This document shows positions 37,747-49,780 of a stretch of DNA of 64,000 nt, in pieces. The stretch spans positions 682,001 to 746,000 of the forward strand of contig CASHTG010000020.1 of the NCBI GenBank assembly GCA_949357655.1, read 5' to 3'. This DNA is from Parascedosporium putredinis. Taxonomy: Eukaryota; Ascomycota; Sordariomycetes; Microascales; Microascaceae. Position numbers and translations under genes: made by a program. Numbering within the stretch: the first letter of the stretch is position 1; each line of letters starts with the position of its first letter. The notes under the pieces are model-generated. The model was given only the letters and a program-made list of their open reading frames with translations. It ran no database searches and was not told where the DNA came from.

Positions 37747-37875
37747 GGTGGTTATTTATACAAGAGACGGCGAAGAGATAGTCAAAGGCACCAATGTGTT
37801 CCGTCGCAGTAATACCTTTCGGTGAATTTGCCTGCGATGACTGCCAAAAGCTCATCCAAAAATCCAGCTGCAGGG

Positions 37876-37899
37876 ACGCGTTTGAGCGCGGCGACGCGT
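37876..37899 (-). promoter_or_regulatory. Pair of MluI cell-cycle boxes (ACGCGT) upstream of PRI1
   Basis: Palindromic ACGCGT at 37876-37881 and again at 37894-37899, 130-153 bases before the PRI1 start codon at 37746. This is the binding core of the MBF/DSC1 (Mbp1/Res-Swi6) complex that switches on replication genes at G1/S in yeasts. Two exact copies 18 bases apart in front of a primase gene are unlikely to be chance; function is inferred. Confidence 0.65.
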
Positions 37900-39730
37900 T
37901 AAGGGGTTGGCTCTGCCCCGCTACGAGGGACTGGATGACTAAGTTCATCATGCAGCGATCATTACCACTGTCTCGACCAGAGCTCGGCTCCCCGAAAATG
38001 ACCTCCGGGCCGGTCCTCAGCGTCCGCCTCATCGGTCGAGGCAGCACTCGAATGATATTTCCGCCTGTGCAATAATGGAACAGGGCCAGGGTCCATGGAG
38101 AATTGCCCTCACCAACATATGTATTGTGTAACCACTATCGGGCTTTATTTTCTTTTTTTCCTAATACAGCCTGCTGCACATAACGGCACATCCCAGTACA
38201 GGCTTCAAATCCCTTCGGAACCTAGTTCCCCCGGGTCGTTGAACTAAATCCATGGGAGGAGTTAAGCACCACAGACGGGAGATCTGATCTAAGGGGTAAA
38301 AGGGCCAGGGCAGCTTTCCGGAATCACAGGGGTTCTTCGGGTGCCGGATCTTTTAAATCATCCTGGGTCAAGCCAAATGGGCTGCATCAAAAGACGAGGG
38401 CACAAAAGACGTCTTTCAAAAAGGAGGAAGCGCCGATGAAGGGAGGCAACAGGGCCCTGCAAGACAGTCCTAACTTTGCATATTCACACCCATTGATCGA
38501 TTGAAACCGTACAGTGTTGTCTAGAGAGGCCAACCAGTTCAATCACCGGCTTAGCCAGAGTATTGTTGCGTTGTCGAGTGAGGTAAAAATATCTGGCCAC
38601 CGTGAGGGGGTGAGGAACGAATTGTTCCTAGTAGATGCTATCAAACCTAATCGAAAGTTCTCCGTGATAAGAAGAACAAAAGGGAAAGAAGGAGGGCCGG
38701 CCAGAATAGGTTGGTTGCATCGACTTCGTACATAACGACAGGCCATTCTATGCTATCCAAAGCAAGCTCGCTGAAACGCAACCCAACGAACCTCGATCTT
38801 GAACTTGGCTTTGGAATTAAGCCCTCGTCTCCTTTGCACCTACCGAGGTACATGATGCAACTTACTTTTCGTCCCCATGACATGATATTGAACGGCGAAA
38901 TAAATCTTTCTAGGTGAAAGACCCCATTTCCATTGAGGTAGGGAGAGGCTCGGATCGCCGTGAGCGAGCCGGGGCGACCTCCTCTCAACATCTAGATTAC
39001 GTGCCAAGTTTGTGGAAGGTTTAACACGTCACTCGACCATTAATTTTTTTGGCTCATCCCAGGCCAAGTTGTGGGAACACTATACTGGTCGGCATTCAAG
39101 CTTCGGCAAGGACCCGGGCATTACTGCGGGCAGATCAGAGAATGACATGGAGCGAGCGGGTAGGCGGGTCATGCAAGCCACTCTCGAGTTCGTTCTCGAC
39201 CGATTGCCAAGCGAAGGGGGAGACAAGGAAAAACCGACGGAGCAAGAAAGAAAAGGTGCGCTGGGTATAAAAAGAAAGGTGGACGACTTGTATGGGTGTC
39301 GCGAATAATACCCCAACATTGAATCGCAAGAGTGCATAAAGGACCTCGCTCGCGCATATAGAACGGTCTGGACCTCCTAGGAAGAAGCAACCGGGAGAGT
39401 AACCATGATCCGCGGACGGGATTGTGTGGGCGGGTTTGTACCCATCCAGGCGGAAATCTCCCAATCAACGTTCGGTGCACAACGCCGAGCGCGCGGTCGG
39501 CCTCGTTCTTTTGCGGGAAGGGTTTCTTCTGACGGCCATTGAGGAATGCCACCAAGACCACTGTTCTCAACGCCTTTGCAAAAGCAATGCGACATGGTGT
39601 GGCTTGCAATCCATGTCTGAAGGAAGATGCGCCGGGACATGGGATTTGGCGAAAGAACACACTGGAGATATCAGCGTACCCTGAAGCTGAAGGACCAGAC
39701 TTGCACGGCGAGCAAGCTGACCCCACCCTC

Positions 39731-39757
39731 ATCAATCCATCAATCCATCAATCCATC
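39731..39757. repeat. 8-bp minisatellite (ATCAATCC)3
   Basis: Three perfect ATCAATCC units followed by a degenerate fourth; non-coding. Confidence 0.9.
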
Positions 39758-42700
39758 AAGCCAATAATGTTGTCATTTGGCTGCAACATTAAGGTTGGCT
39801 CCGTTGACCGCCTTTGGGCGGCTTGTGTGTGTGCTAATGGTAATAACCTCTTGAAGTTCATGTTCAAGTATTTCCTAGTTCGGGCAGGACAGGGGAGGGC
39901 AGGACAGGCAGGTCAGCCGGGCTTTATTGGTCGCTCAGAAGAGGGAGGAGAGAGAAGCTGGTTGAGCACGGCATCCAAAGCAGTCTCCGCGATACACTCA
40001 CGGTGCCGCTGATTGGCCGATGATGCAACTAAGAAAATGCTAGAAGCTCGCGCCCGGAGCGGGAGGTCCTCGGAAACAGTGGGAAGAAAAATGATCGCGC
40101 CAAAGGGAATTTGAACCGGTTCCACTATTATCGTAGCGTGCGTGCACATGTTTCCTCGCTATTTCCAGTATTATCGACTAGACTCAAAGGGGGTTGTTTC
40201 CATGTCGATCCTCTTTCCCCCGGCCCTTTCCAAGGATGAGCCGTGGTGTGGGTAACGAGGAAAAAAGCACGGGGGCCCCAGAACCGCCAAGGAGCAGCAG
40301 AGTTGAGGCAGTTAGTGTGAGAGGTGAGAGGCGTCATGTCGTAGCGAGCCAAATGTGGCCGGTCGCCATCCAATATTTTTGTCGGGGTTGTCTCCGGCTA
40401 AACCCTCATACATAATGAAACGGGGGAACCAGGAGGACAAGGAGGAGAGCTTGATGCCTCCAGGGCAAGTTCAGATGACGGGGCGGCAAATAGGTGCTTG
40501 GATTGCTTGGGGATCCCCGATCTCCTTGTACCCATCACCGTTTGCTCTGATCGATCCATCGATAGAGCGCACGATCGATCGAGCAATGTGAATGTGGGGA
40601 AGCGAAATACCAGACTCTTCCATCAACCCACGCTAAATAACCGTATCGCTGTTAAAGTCCCTTTTCTATACCGAGGTACTTGTACACTAGAAAAAGAATC
40701 CGAAGTCGAGGGGAAGAAGAAGAAGGGCGTTGAATCCAGTCCCTCCTTTCCCTTTTGTTCTTGGGACCTTTCCCTGATCAGCAGTGTCACTCGTTATCGG
40801 GGTGGATCAAGCCTCCCAAAGTCTCAGAAGGTGCAAAGCACACGGCCAGACGGGCTTGACGGCGCAGAGCCAGGGAAATCCGCACAGTGTCTACAAGCAG
40901 ATGGCGCACATTGTGTTAATGGTGGCGGCATGCACCAAGACTTGCAGCATCCCACATCACCATACATCGGCCAATAAATTGGGTCAAGCTTCTCCAGCCC
41001 CAGCACTTCAAGACATCCACATTCGCCCATAACATTCTGATTGAGCAGACAGTACAGCGGTGCGGTAGGACTGCCAATAGATAGGACGGCTCTTTAAAGC
41101 GGCAGAAGAGATCAAACCAAGGGCGCCGATGGGGATGATAAAAAGTGGACTAATTCGCGGGACATGGAGGGGTTTGACTGGAGACCACTTGGGCATGATA
41201 ACGACAATTTCAAGACAAGCCATAATAGTGGAGAGAGTGAAAAGCAGACATGGGAGGACGGAAGCGGAAGAGCAAACCGCTCGAGGATAACAACTCATGA
41301 AGCGCAGACCCTTGAAGCGAGGAAACAATGGAGACAATGGCGAGGGAGGAGAAAGCTAGCCCACACCTGTGACTGGGCAGGCAGAGGCCCGTACCCCTAC
41401 TCGTGTACCCCTACAGTACTGGAAACACGGTGCTGTCGGCTAAGCCAGCGGAGCCAGGTATTATGATTGGGGAGCCGAGATCAATTCATCGAGAGAAGGG
41501 AAAGCCAGCCCAGCACAGACAAGGATTCGTGTCAGGGTGAGGTCGGTCAGCGCCAAGTCAATTGAATTGACGGGTCTGATCCAGGCTCTGTTCCCCTAAA
41601 ACCCCCATTTTCTCTGTAATTCTCTCGAACTCTCTGTATTGAAGTCTCTGTATGGGACTTGTGTTAGTCTTTATCAATTGGCTTCGCTTCAAGTTCAGTT
41701 CCACCACCCATGCATGGGTACACGCGGAGGAAAGAAAAAAAGAAAGAGAATAAAAAAAAGAAAAAAGAGCCAGGCCGACCCTCCGTGGTTTTTAAGTGTC
41801 GATATCGGTTTTGGCCTGAAGCCAGCGGCCCTAGCTCCACAGTTCGTTTCGCTGCGCCGGGGCACAGATATCTCCGCTTCCCCCTTCCCTCAACTCCAGC
41901 TTTGAGCTCCAGTTCTATTCCAAGAGTGACTGGCAGGCAGGCCTGACCCAGCGAACACTTGCGGACCCCTCCCCCTCCCCCGGCCCCCCGTCCTCTTGTC
42001 CCCCAAGGAGCCACACGGAGCAACATTGATACTTTTTTGTGCCATCGCAGACCCGAGCCCAGCTCTTCTCGCTCAAATAATCCTTTTGGTCGCTGGACGT
42101 AAAATCTTTTTCCCTCGCCTCGCCCTTCGCTGCATGGCTTTTCATCCAATTCCGCAAACCAAAATTTAGACAGGCGCGCGTGAGTACGCTTCGAGATCAG
42201 CGTGGCTACCATCCGAGGACTCTGATGTCGGCACAGACGTTTCGTCGATAACCCCAAGAGTCGCACCCGACTTCCGTGCGTGCGTGAGGGTGTTTTCGCC
42301 TTCGTCGCTCCAGTAATCCCAAAACACCCACACGCTTGCAATTGGCAACTTGCCCTCCTCCCCGACCTAATCCAGAACCTTTTCTTTGGCACACGATCGA
42401 GTTTACCAGGCCGGACCAACCGTCATCGCTCCTCGCCCGAGTTTGTCTTTGTTCGTTTGTGCGATTGCGCTTCGCGCCTACCAAGCGAGCAAAGCGGTAC
42501 TCGCACGCCTCCAGTCAACAAAACCGACTTCTATCCGTGTTCCTCCCTCCCACCCATCGTTCAAAGGTGGTCATCTCTCGGTTTTGCGAGGCCACCGAGG
42601 GCCTAAGAATCAAACCCAACGGAGCAAACCCTTTTTTCCTTCGCGACAAAGCCCTCAGTTGGCATAGCGCGCAAACAACAAAAACAGCGACGTCGAGTCG

Positions 42701-42931
42701 CTCCGATAGCGCTCGAGACCAACCCGCCAGCCCACGCGGCACTGAAACCTTGCGCCAACTTCTAGTTTATTCATACCTTCAACAATTCGGAAACTTCATC
42801 GGCGACAGGCACAAAATCCTAATCGCTTTCGCCGTCGACCCTTTCCACCAGGCCGTATCGAGTGTGCGGCTTCAAACCTCGAGATTTGCCACCGCCACTC
42901 CCACGTCTTTCCCATCTCCTCTCTCTCCATC

Positions 42932-45247
42932 ATGCCCGACAAGCCAAGCCCTGCCCAGGGCGGCGGGAACACTTCAAGCGACTTTGTAAGTGACTAGCCG
43001 ACTGCAAACATATCCTCGGACGCTTCAGCTTTCGACTAACCTGTAACTTTTACCCCGTATAGGTTCGCAAACTGTATCGGTGCGTTTCTCATCTTGAATC
43101 GAAGATTGCACGCTCCGTTCTGCACCAATGCTGAAGGACTCATCAAACTAACCATATAATCCACAGTATGCTAGAAGAACCCGAATATGATGAAATAGTT
43201 CGCTGGGGACGAGATGGAGACTCGTTTGTCGTCCTCGAGGTTCGTGTCCCTGAAGCGGTGTACTGCGCATGCGCATCGTTGCTCAAGCGCCGCATGACCA
43301 CGGAAGTCGCTAACATTTCGGGGTATAGGGCGAAAAATTTTCTACCTGTGTTCTTCCCAAACATTTCAAGCATAGTAATTTTGCCAGCTTTGTTCGTCAG
43401 CTGAACAAGTACGACTTTCACAAAGTCCGCCGCCCCGATGACGGAAGCCAGGGCTACGGTCCAAATGTTGGTCGAACCCTCCCCACGCCTTTCCCCTTGT
43501 GTGTTCGCATTTTTGGGGGTTTCCTGGGCAAGGACCTGGCGGTGTACTAATGGATTGGCAGGCCTGGGAATTTAAGCATCCCGACTTCAGGATCGATGCG
43601 AAAGATAGCCTAGACACGATTCGACGAAAGGCGCCATCGACGAAAAAGTCGCAACAACAACAACAGCAGCAGCAGCAACGCCAGCCACCTCAAGCCCCCA
43701 CGCCAGATCAGAATGAGAACCAGCGGCAGATTCAAACCCTGACGGACACTCTATATGCCCTACAGAAACAGGTAGAGGAGCTGGCGCAGACCAACAAACA
43801 GCTAGTGAGCGAAATCGTCAACCTTCAGAAATCGACTAGCACCCAGAGGCAAGCCCAGTACGAAATCGTGAGCTTCCTAGACGTGTCGGCGCGGAGGCAG
43901 TCCGTGGCCGCCGGCCAGTCGCCCGCAGGTCCGATGACGGGTCGTGGATTGGGCGAGGACCAGCCTGTTGAACTACGCCGTGTCCGGGAACTATTAGGAA
44001 CCCTGGGCCCCGCGCCCGCACCCGCCGACACTAGCATGGAGCGATCCCACACGATATATCCTTCACCCGCCGAGTCCTCGACATCTTCCGCCATGTTTGT
44101 GGCCCCCGACATGAACGCTGGGATTGCCGTGATGAACGACGCGGTGGGCATGTCGAGAATGGGTGTCTATTCTACAAATCAGCCTACGACCATCGATGCC
44201 TTTCACGCCGATCCCTTGCAAACCATGGCGTATCCCGTAGCTCAAAACAGCGCCTTGGAGGCCGTGGCGACGGACTCGGGTCGGGTGGACACGTCCCCGC
44301 CAGCTGAGAAGACAGACGAATGGGGGCCTAGGAAACCTCATATCTTCCTCGTAGAGGACGACAAGATATGTGCCAAGATTGGCAACAAATTTCTGCGCAG
44401 CTTGGGTTGTACTGTTGCGCTGGCGGTACGCTTCCACTACCCTTTTCGCGAATTCTTTTTCGTTCCTACCATTGAAACTGGTTGCTAACTTTCTTTGCAG
44501 AAGGATGGATTGGAAGCGGTTAAGCAGTTTGACTGCGACCACCCACCACACTACGATCTCATCTTCATGGATATCATCATGCCAAGACTGGATGGTATTT
44601 CAGCGACGGCACGTATCCGGGAATACCTCCCTGATAGCCCAATTGTGGCCATGACATCCAACATCCGCCAAGAAGACGTGTCGACGTATTTCAAATATGG
44701 TATGTTTCGTGCCACCTCGGCCACCGCTAGCGTAAAAGCAAGAAAGAACTAACTCTCAATCTCCAGGCATGACTGACGTATTGGCGAAACCGTTTATGCG
44801 CGAGGGCATGCAACGCACGCTGCGAAAGCATCTCCGCCACTTGCTCAGTCAAACATCTCCGCAAGCCCCGGCCGGCAACGGACCCTACGCCCACGTCCAG
44901 GCCGGTACTGCCATGACCGTGGGAGAGATGGCCGGTCCGGACCCGGCAAGCCTAGCGGCTGGCCATATCGCGATCAAGTTTGAGAACCCACCCATGCAGC
45001 TGCCCGCAACTACGCAGGGGGTCCTTGGCATGCCTCGAGCCCCATGACGAACCACTCCCCAGCCAATAGTCCACTTACCATGGGCGGGCTCGCCATGAAC
45101 ACAGGCCACCCGATTGTTATGGCGGCCACGCAAGCGGGCGGACAGTACGCTAGTTTCATGGCTCCTACCATGGGACCTCCTGGCCAAGGGCCGAGGGATG
45201 TGGACCGGCCTGAAAAAGGCAGCGCATCGCAGGGCCTTCGGGCTTGA
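42932..45247 (+). CDS. SKN7: Skn7/Prr1 stress response regulator (HSF-type DNA-binding + receiver)
   Basis: Nuclear transcription factor combining an HSF-like DNA-binding domain with a two-component receiver; controls oxidative and osmotic stress genes downstream of a phosphorelay. Exons 42932-42985, 43063-43079 (17 nt), 43167-43239, 43329-43466, 43562-44425, 44501-44699, 44767 onward. The DNA-binding core reads FVRKLYRMLEEPEYDEIV and SNFASFVRQLNKYDFHKVR. A poly-Gln run and a coiled coil (LTDTLYALQKQVEELAQTNKQ) follow. The receiver has the acidic pair in FLVEDDK, the phospho-Asp in LIFMDIIMPRLDG, the MTSN switch and the LAKPF lysine. The frame closes at 45047 unless one C is added to the C4 run 45040-45043; with it a Gly/Met/Pro-rich tail continues to 45247, as usual for Skn7. 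Whether the tail is real depends on that base. Confidence 0.95.
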
Positions 45248-46580
45248 TGCGGTAGCGGGTTTACTACCAGCATCAGCGTAACGGTGCGGCCGTCTCCAAG
45301 CTCGCGTCCCATCGCAACACATTATTAAATTAATTTTGGGCAGCGACCTTGCTCGCGGAGGTTTTCTTCTTTTTCTCTTTCGATGGATGTATTCTATTCA
45401 GGTCTCGAAACATAGGCTGGCGTGTCATGATGGCGGGTTACGGATTGCTTTTTTGCAGTGTCCTTTCCTCTCCCCCTTTTACTTTCTGGAGTCGGGCCTT
45501 GGGAGTTGAGATCGCACATCTCACGCATCACTCCCATACACTTATACCCTCCCTCACCCCCTTTCTTTTTTTCTCATAGTTCGTTTTGACTGATCCTTTT
45601 CCTTTGCTTTTTCTCATTGGCATTATTGGTTATACGATGCCTTTTGGTATATGTATCAACGCGAGGTTATCGGGTGCTAGAACCGAGAGCACCATGTATA
45701 TGTCACTTGCTATTCGTTGGTGGTCGGTATCACGGCCTCCGTAGGGAGAGGCCGAGGAAGGCAGTCTCACAGGCTTTCGGAATAGGCCATGGTATCATTT
45801 GCGAAAAGGGCGTTTTACCGAAGGGTAGGGGATGCCACGGTAATTTGGATTGGCACCATCTCTAGAGAGGCCAAAGTGGGTTGGGAGGCGAAATTATCCA
45901 ATGGTCCCCGGCCTTGTGGCCCTATCACTAGAGTCTTTCAGGATCTACCTTGGTACGGTGTTGATGGATCTTTTTCTCATTCATTGCGTATTAGAAAATT
46001 GAAGCAGCGTCTGCGTCGTGAACAATGCAAATGCTAGAGCAGTTTTCCCTGTGACGAAAAGTTCTCAAATCTTCTTATCCGCCAGACATGGAGCTGGACC
46101 GACACAGAAGCACACCGCACAACGCACACACTGTCTACCTCTGCTCTCAATTGTTGCTGATGTAGGTGTGCGCCTCACCTGGTGCCATGACGCAGGAGGT
46201 TTGGTTTGGTCTGCAGGTTGCCGAGATTCTGATCATACTTGTAGTTCTTGAGCTGGTCTGTGCATGCGAACGATCAATTTGATGGGCGCAGGCAGGCAGG
46301 CACTGGCTGGGAATTATTCGTGTCAAGAGCCAGTGTGGTTTGGTTTTTGTCCCCCCACCTTCCCATTTTCAATCTCCCCCAACCCCTAACCCCAGGCCCG
46401 GACCCACAACGGAAGAACTGACCGAGGTGAGGTGAGGGACAGGAAACTTGACTCATAGCCATCCCACCTTGACCAAACCGCCCACGCGCAAACTTCCTGC
46501 ATTCCAGTCTCCAAATCTACTTGCCACGCCCCCCTCCCCACGCTTTTGCACCTTTGACGGAGAAAATCAGCAACCGGGAA
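45248..46580. other. Intergenic SKN7-GCD6
   Basis: 1.3 kb, T-rich near 45350-45640 as expected for a SKN7 3' end. No supported coding frame. Confidence 0.5.
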
Positions 46581-49015
46581 ATGTCGACGCAAAAGGGGAA
46601 ACAGTCCGCCGCTGGAAAGGGCAAGAAGGGCGGCAAGGCCGGCGGCGAGGGTAAAGGCGACGAAGTGCTGCAAGCTGTGGTAAGAAACTCCCTCTTTCCC
46701 GTGTTGGTGGGGTAGCCAGCTCGGTCTTCTTTTTTTCACGTTTTCCTCAAGGAGGGAAAGGGGACATAGTAACCCCCGAGCTACATGCTAGATACGGCCT
46801 GGGCGATTTTAATTGACCAATACATGGCTTATAGATCCTTACCGACTCCTTCCAAGATCGCTTCAAGCCTCTAAGTATCGAGACACCAAGGGTAGGTGCT
46901 AGGGAGATAGGGCTTGGACTCATGATTCCGCCGCGGGCGCATGCATGTTGGCTAACACAGGAGTTGCTCTACTCTCTCCGCGCAGTGTCTCCTCCCTCTG
47001 GCCAATGTGCCCCTTATCGAGTACACCCTCGAGTTCCTCTCCATGAATGGGGTGCAAGAAGTCTACCTGTACTGCGGCCCTCACACCGAAGAGGTCGAGG
47101 CCTACATCTCCAAGTCGCGATGGGCTCTCGGCTCCAGGACGTCGCCCTTCCACATCATCCAGTTCGTGCGCGTCGCCGACGCCAACTCCGCCGGCGACAT
47201 TCTTCGCGACCTAGACAAGCGCAGCATTATCTCGGGTGACTTTGTCCTCGTCCACGGCGACCTCGTCTCCAACATCTCCCTCCAGCCCATCTTAGAGGCG
47301 CATCGCAAGCGCCGCGAGGCCAACGCGGATAACATCATGACGGTCGTCCTCAAAGCGCCGGCGCTGCCCCCACCGGACGAAAACCCCGGGCATCACCCCG
47401 TCTACGTCGTCGACACGAAGACGAAGCGCTGTCTGCAGTACGACGAGATCCACCCCCTTCAGTCTGAGCACTATGCCATTCTCGACCCCACCGTCCTCGA
47501 TGAGCTCTCGGCCGATTTCGAGGTCCGTGCCGACCTCATTGACCCCCAGATCGATATCTGTACCCCCGCCGCCTTGGCCTTGTGGTCTGACAGCTTCGAC
47601 TACGAGATGCCCCGCCGCGACTTTCTCAACGGTGTGCTCAAGGACTGGGAGCTCAATGGAAAATGCATATACGCCGAGATTATCGAAGAGGGCTATGCGG
47701 CCCGGGCCACTAGCCTTCCCATGTATGAGTCCGTCAGCCGCGATATCCTAGGTCGCTGGTCTTTCCCTTTGTCCCCGACTGCAACATATTCCCCGGCCAG
47801 GCTTATGAGCTTACTCGGGGCGGTAACTACCTCGAGCTGGACGTCACCCTTGCCAACGATGCTTTGATCGCTGGTTCCGTCATCGCGAGGAAGAGCGCCG
47901 TCGGCGACGGATCGACCATACTCAACACCATTATCGGTCGCAACTGCAAGATTGGCAAAAACGTAAAGATCACCGACAGTTTCATTTGGGATGGGACGAC
48001 AATCGGCGACAACACCACCGTCACGAGGTCAATACTGGCTGGCGCAGGGGCGACCATCGGAAACAACTGTACCGTCGAGGAGGGTTGCGTGCTTTCCTAC
48101 GGCGTGGTCACCGGTGACGGCATCACGATCGAGAAGAACGCCCTGATCTCCAAGGTCGACGATGGCGGATTGCAAGTCTCTCCCGACACTGCGCTCCTCG
48201 GCGCTTCCGCCCAGGGCGCTCGGTTCATCGACCCCGAGGAGGATGAGCTAGATGAGGAAGACCCATCTGCCCTCCAGCGGCGTCTCATCTATTCCATCGA
48301 GCACCTCTCCTTCTCCAACTCCTCCATCTCCACGCTCGCCTCCGACGACGACGACTCGGACGATGGCGGCTCTCGACCTGATACCCCCTCTGGCCTCACC
48401 TCTCGCTCGCGCCTTTCCTCCTTTGCCTCCGACGACTCATCCGGCCGCGCCACCTTCCACGCCGACGCGGTCAACGGCCTCCTCGACGCCCTGCGTGACC
48501 CCACCAGCGACTTCGACTCTGCCAAGATGGAATTCCTCGGCCTCCGCCTCGCCAACGATGCTTCCGAGTCTGCCGTCCGCAAGGCCGTCGCCGTTACCCT
48601 TGCCCGCCGCAGCGCGGAACTCGTCGAGTCCGGCCTCGAGGCCTCCAAGGCGGCCGAGAGTGCCCTGCGCTCGTGCAAGGGTGTGAGCAAGTTTGTCGAG
48701 GAGGTGGGCGTCGGCGAGTCCGACTCGGACCAGCTCGAGTTTGCCGTCGCCCTTCAGCGCGCCGTTGCCGGTATCAGGAGCCTAGAACCCGGCAAGGGAG
48801 GTCTCCTCCTCGCCGCCATGCTCCAGCAGCTCTACGCGCTCGACATTCTCGAAGAGGACGGTATCCTCGCATGGTGGGCTGACGAGAGAGCTATCAGCGG
48901 CAGCAACATGGAAATCATCAAGGAGAAGTGCAGGGCGCTGGTGGAGTGGCTAGAGAACGCAGAGGAAGAAGACGATAGTGACGATGACGACGAGGACGAC
49001 GATGATGACGAGTAA
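46581..49015 (+). CDS. GCD6: Translation initiation factor eIF2B epsilon subunit
   Basis: Catalytic subunit of the guanine nucleotide exchange factor for eIF2; cytosolic, essential in yeast. Exons 46581-46679 (Lys/Gly-rich start), 46835-46891 (ILTDSFQDRFKPLSIETPR) and 46986-49015. The nucleotidyltransferase-like domain starts CLLPLANVPLIEYTLEFL. Left-handed beta-helix hexapeptides follow (SVIARKSAVGDGSTILNTIIGRNCKIGKNV). The C-terminal W2/HEAT domain that carries exchange activity ends LVEWLENAEEEDDS plus a Glu/Asp run. About 728 aa, close to yeast Gcd6 (712). One frame break at CCC 47765-47767: one extra C gives WSFPFVPDCNIFPGQAYEL and joins the two halves. As the gene is essential, the break is best read as a sequence error. 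Confidence 0.95.
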
Positions 49016-49780
49016 GATGGAGATGGGGGTGGATAGCAACTCGCAATTAAATGTGATGGATATGGATAGATATTGGAGCCTTCTTGAAACGAGAAACCTC
49101 TACAAGCAGATTAGGATTGTTTTTCGGGTTTGGAATGCTGTTGGATTGTCTGAAAAAATCTAGGAGCATAGATGGCGTTTTTAGGTACTTGAAAAACAAA
49201 GGTCAACAGTTAAACACCCACATCTCCACCATATCGACGTTAGTTCTCTAAGGGCGGTAACGCAGCCATGGATACGGATGAGATGTCTCGACGAGTAAGA
49301 AGAGCATCACAAGAGCTTGCATTTTAAACCTAACGGCTACCTGGTATCAAATTGCCAAGATAAAAGGATAGGAAGAAACGGTAGAAAAGATAAAAGGTCC
49401 CAAAAAGAAGGGGGGAATAGATGATGACCCCTCTACCTGGAATGCGCCGTTGCGAATGATATAGAAGGAAGTACAGGGAAAGCCTCAAAGGCGGAAGCGA
49501 AGCGAACTGGAAGGCCACCCCGGCCCCCTCGCTCAAGATCGTCGAGCTCCAGGAACTAGAGAATGGGTGTCGGGGCAGAGATGTAGGTAGATGTGACGAA
49601 ACAAAGCGGGCAAAACGAGGCGCCGCGCTCGTCTCTTGATAATAGGGTAAAACAATGCCTCTTCGCACTCATACTCCTTGAAGCGCAATATGGGCGGGCA
49701 CCTGATAAGTGGGAGGGTGAACCAAGGGGCTCGCGGCCATTTTCTTCTGCCGCGCTCCCTGGTGCCCCTTGGGTGGTTGC
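49016..49780. other. Convergent 3' region GCD6 / HAD gene
   Basis: 765 bases with no supported gene; short frames on both strands only. Confidence 0.5.

Larger units (their letters stand above)
37747..42931. other. Long gene-poor stretch between PRI1 and SKN7
   Basis: 5.2 kb. Proximal to PRI1 it is promoter sequence. The last kilobase before SKN7 is pyrimidine-rich and may be a long SKN7 leader. Frames such as 41664-42419 (minus, 251 codons) are low in domain content and overlapped on the other strand. An 8-bp minisatellite is at 39731-39757. No RNA gene or transposon recognised. Confidence 0.45.

Noticed and set aside
41664..42419. Minus-strand frame of 251 codons upstream of SKN7
   Set aside because: Lys/Arg/Gly-rich chance translation, poly-Phe from an A/T run, overlapped by equally open frames, no recognisable motif.
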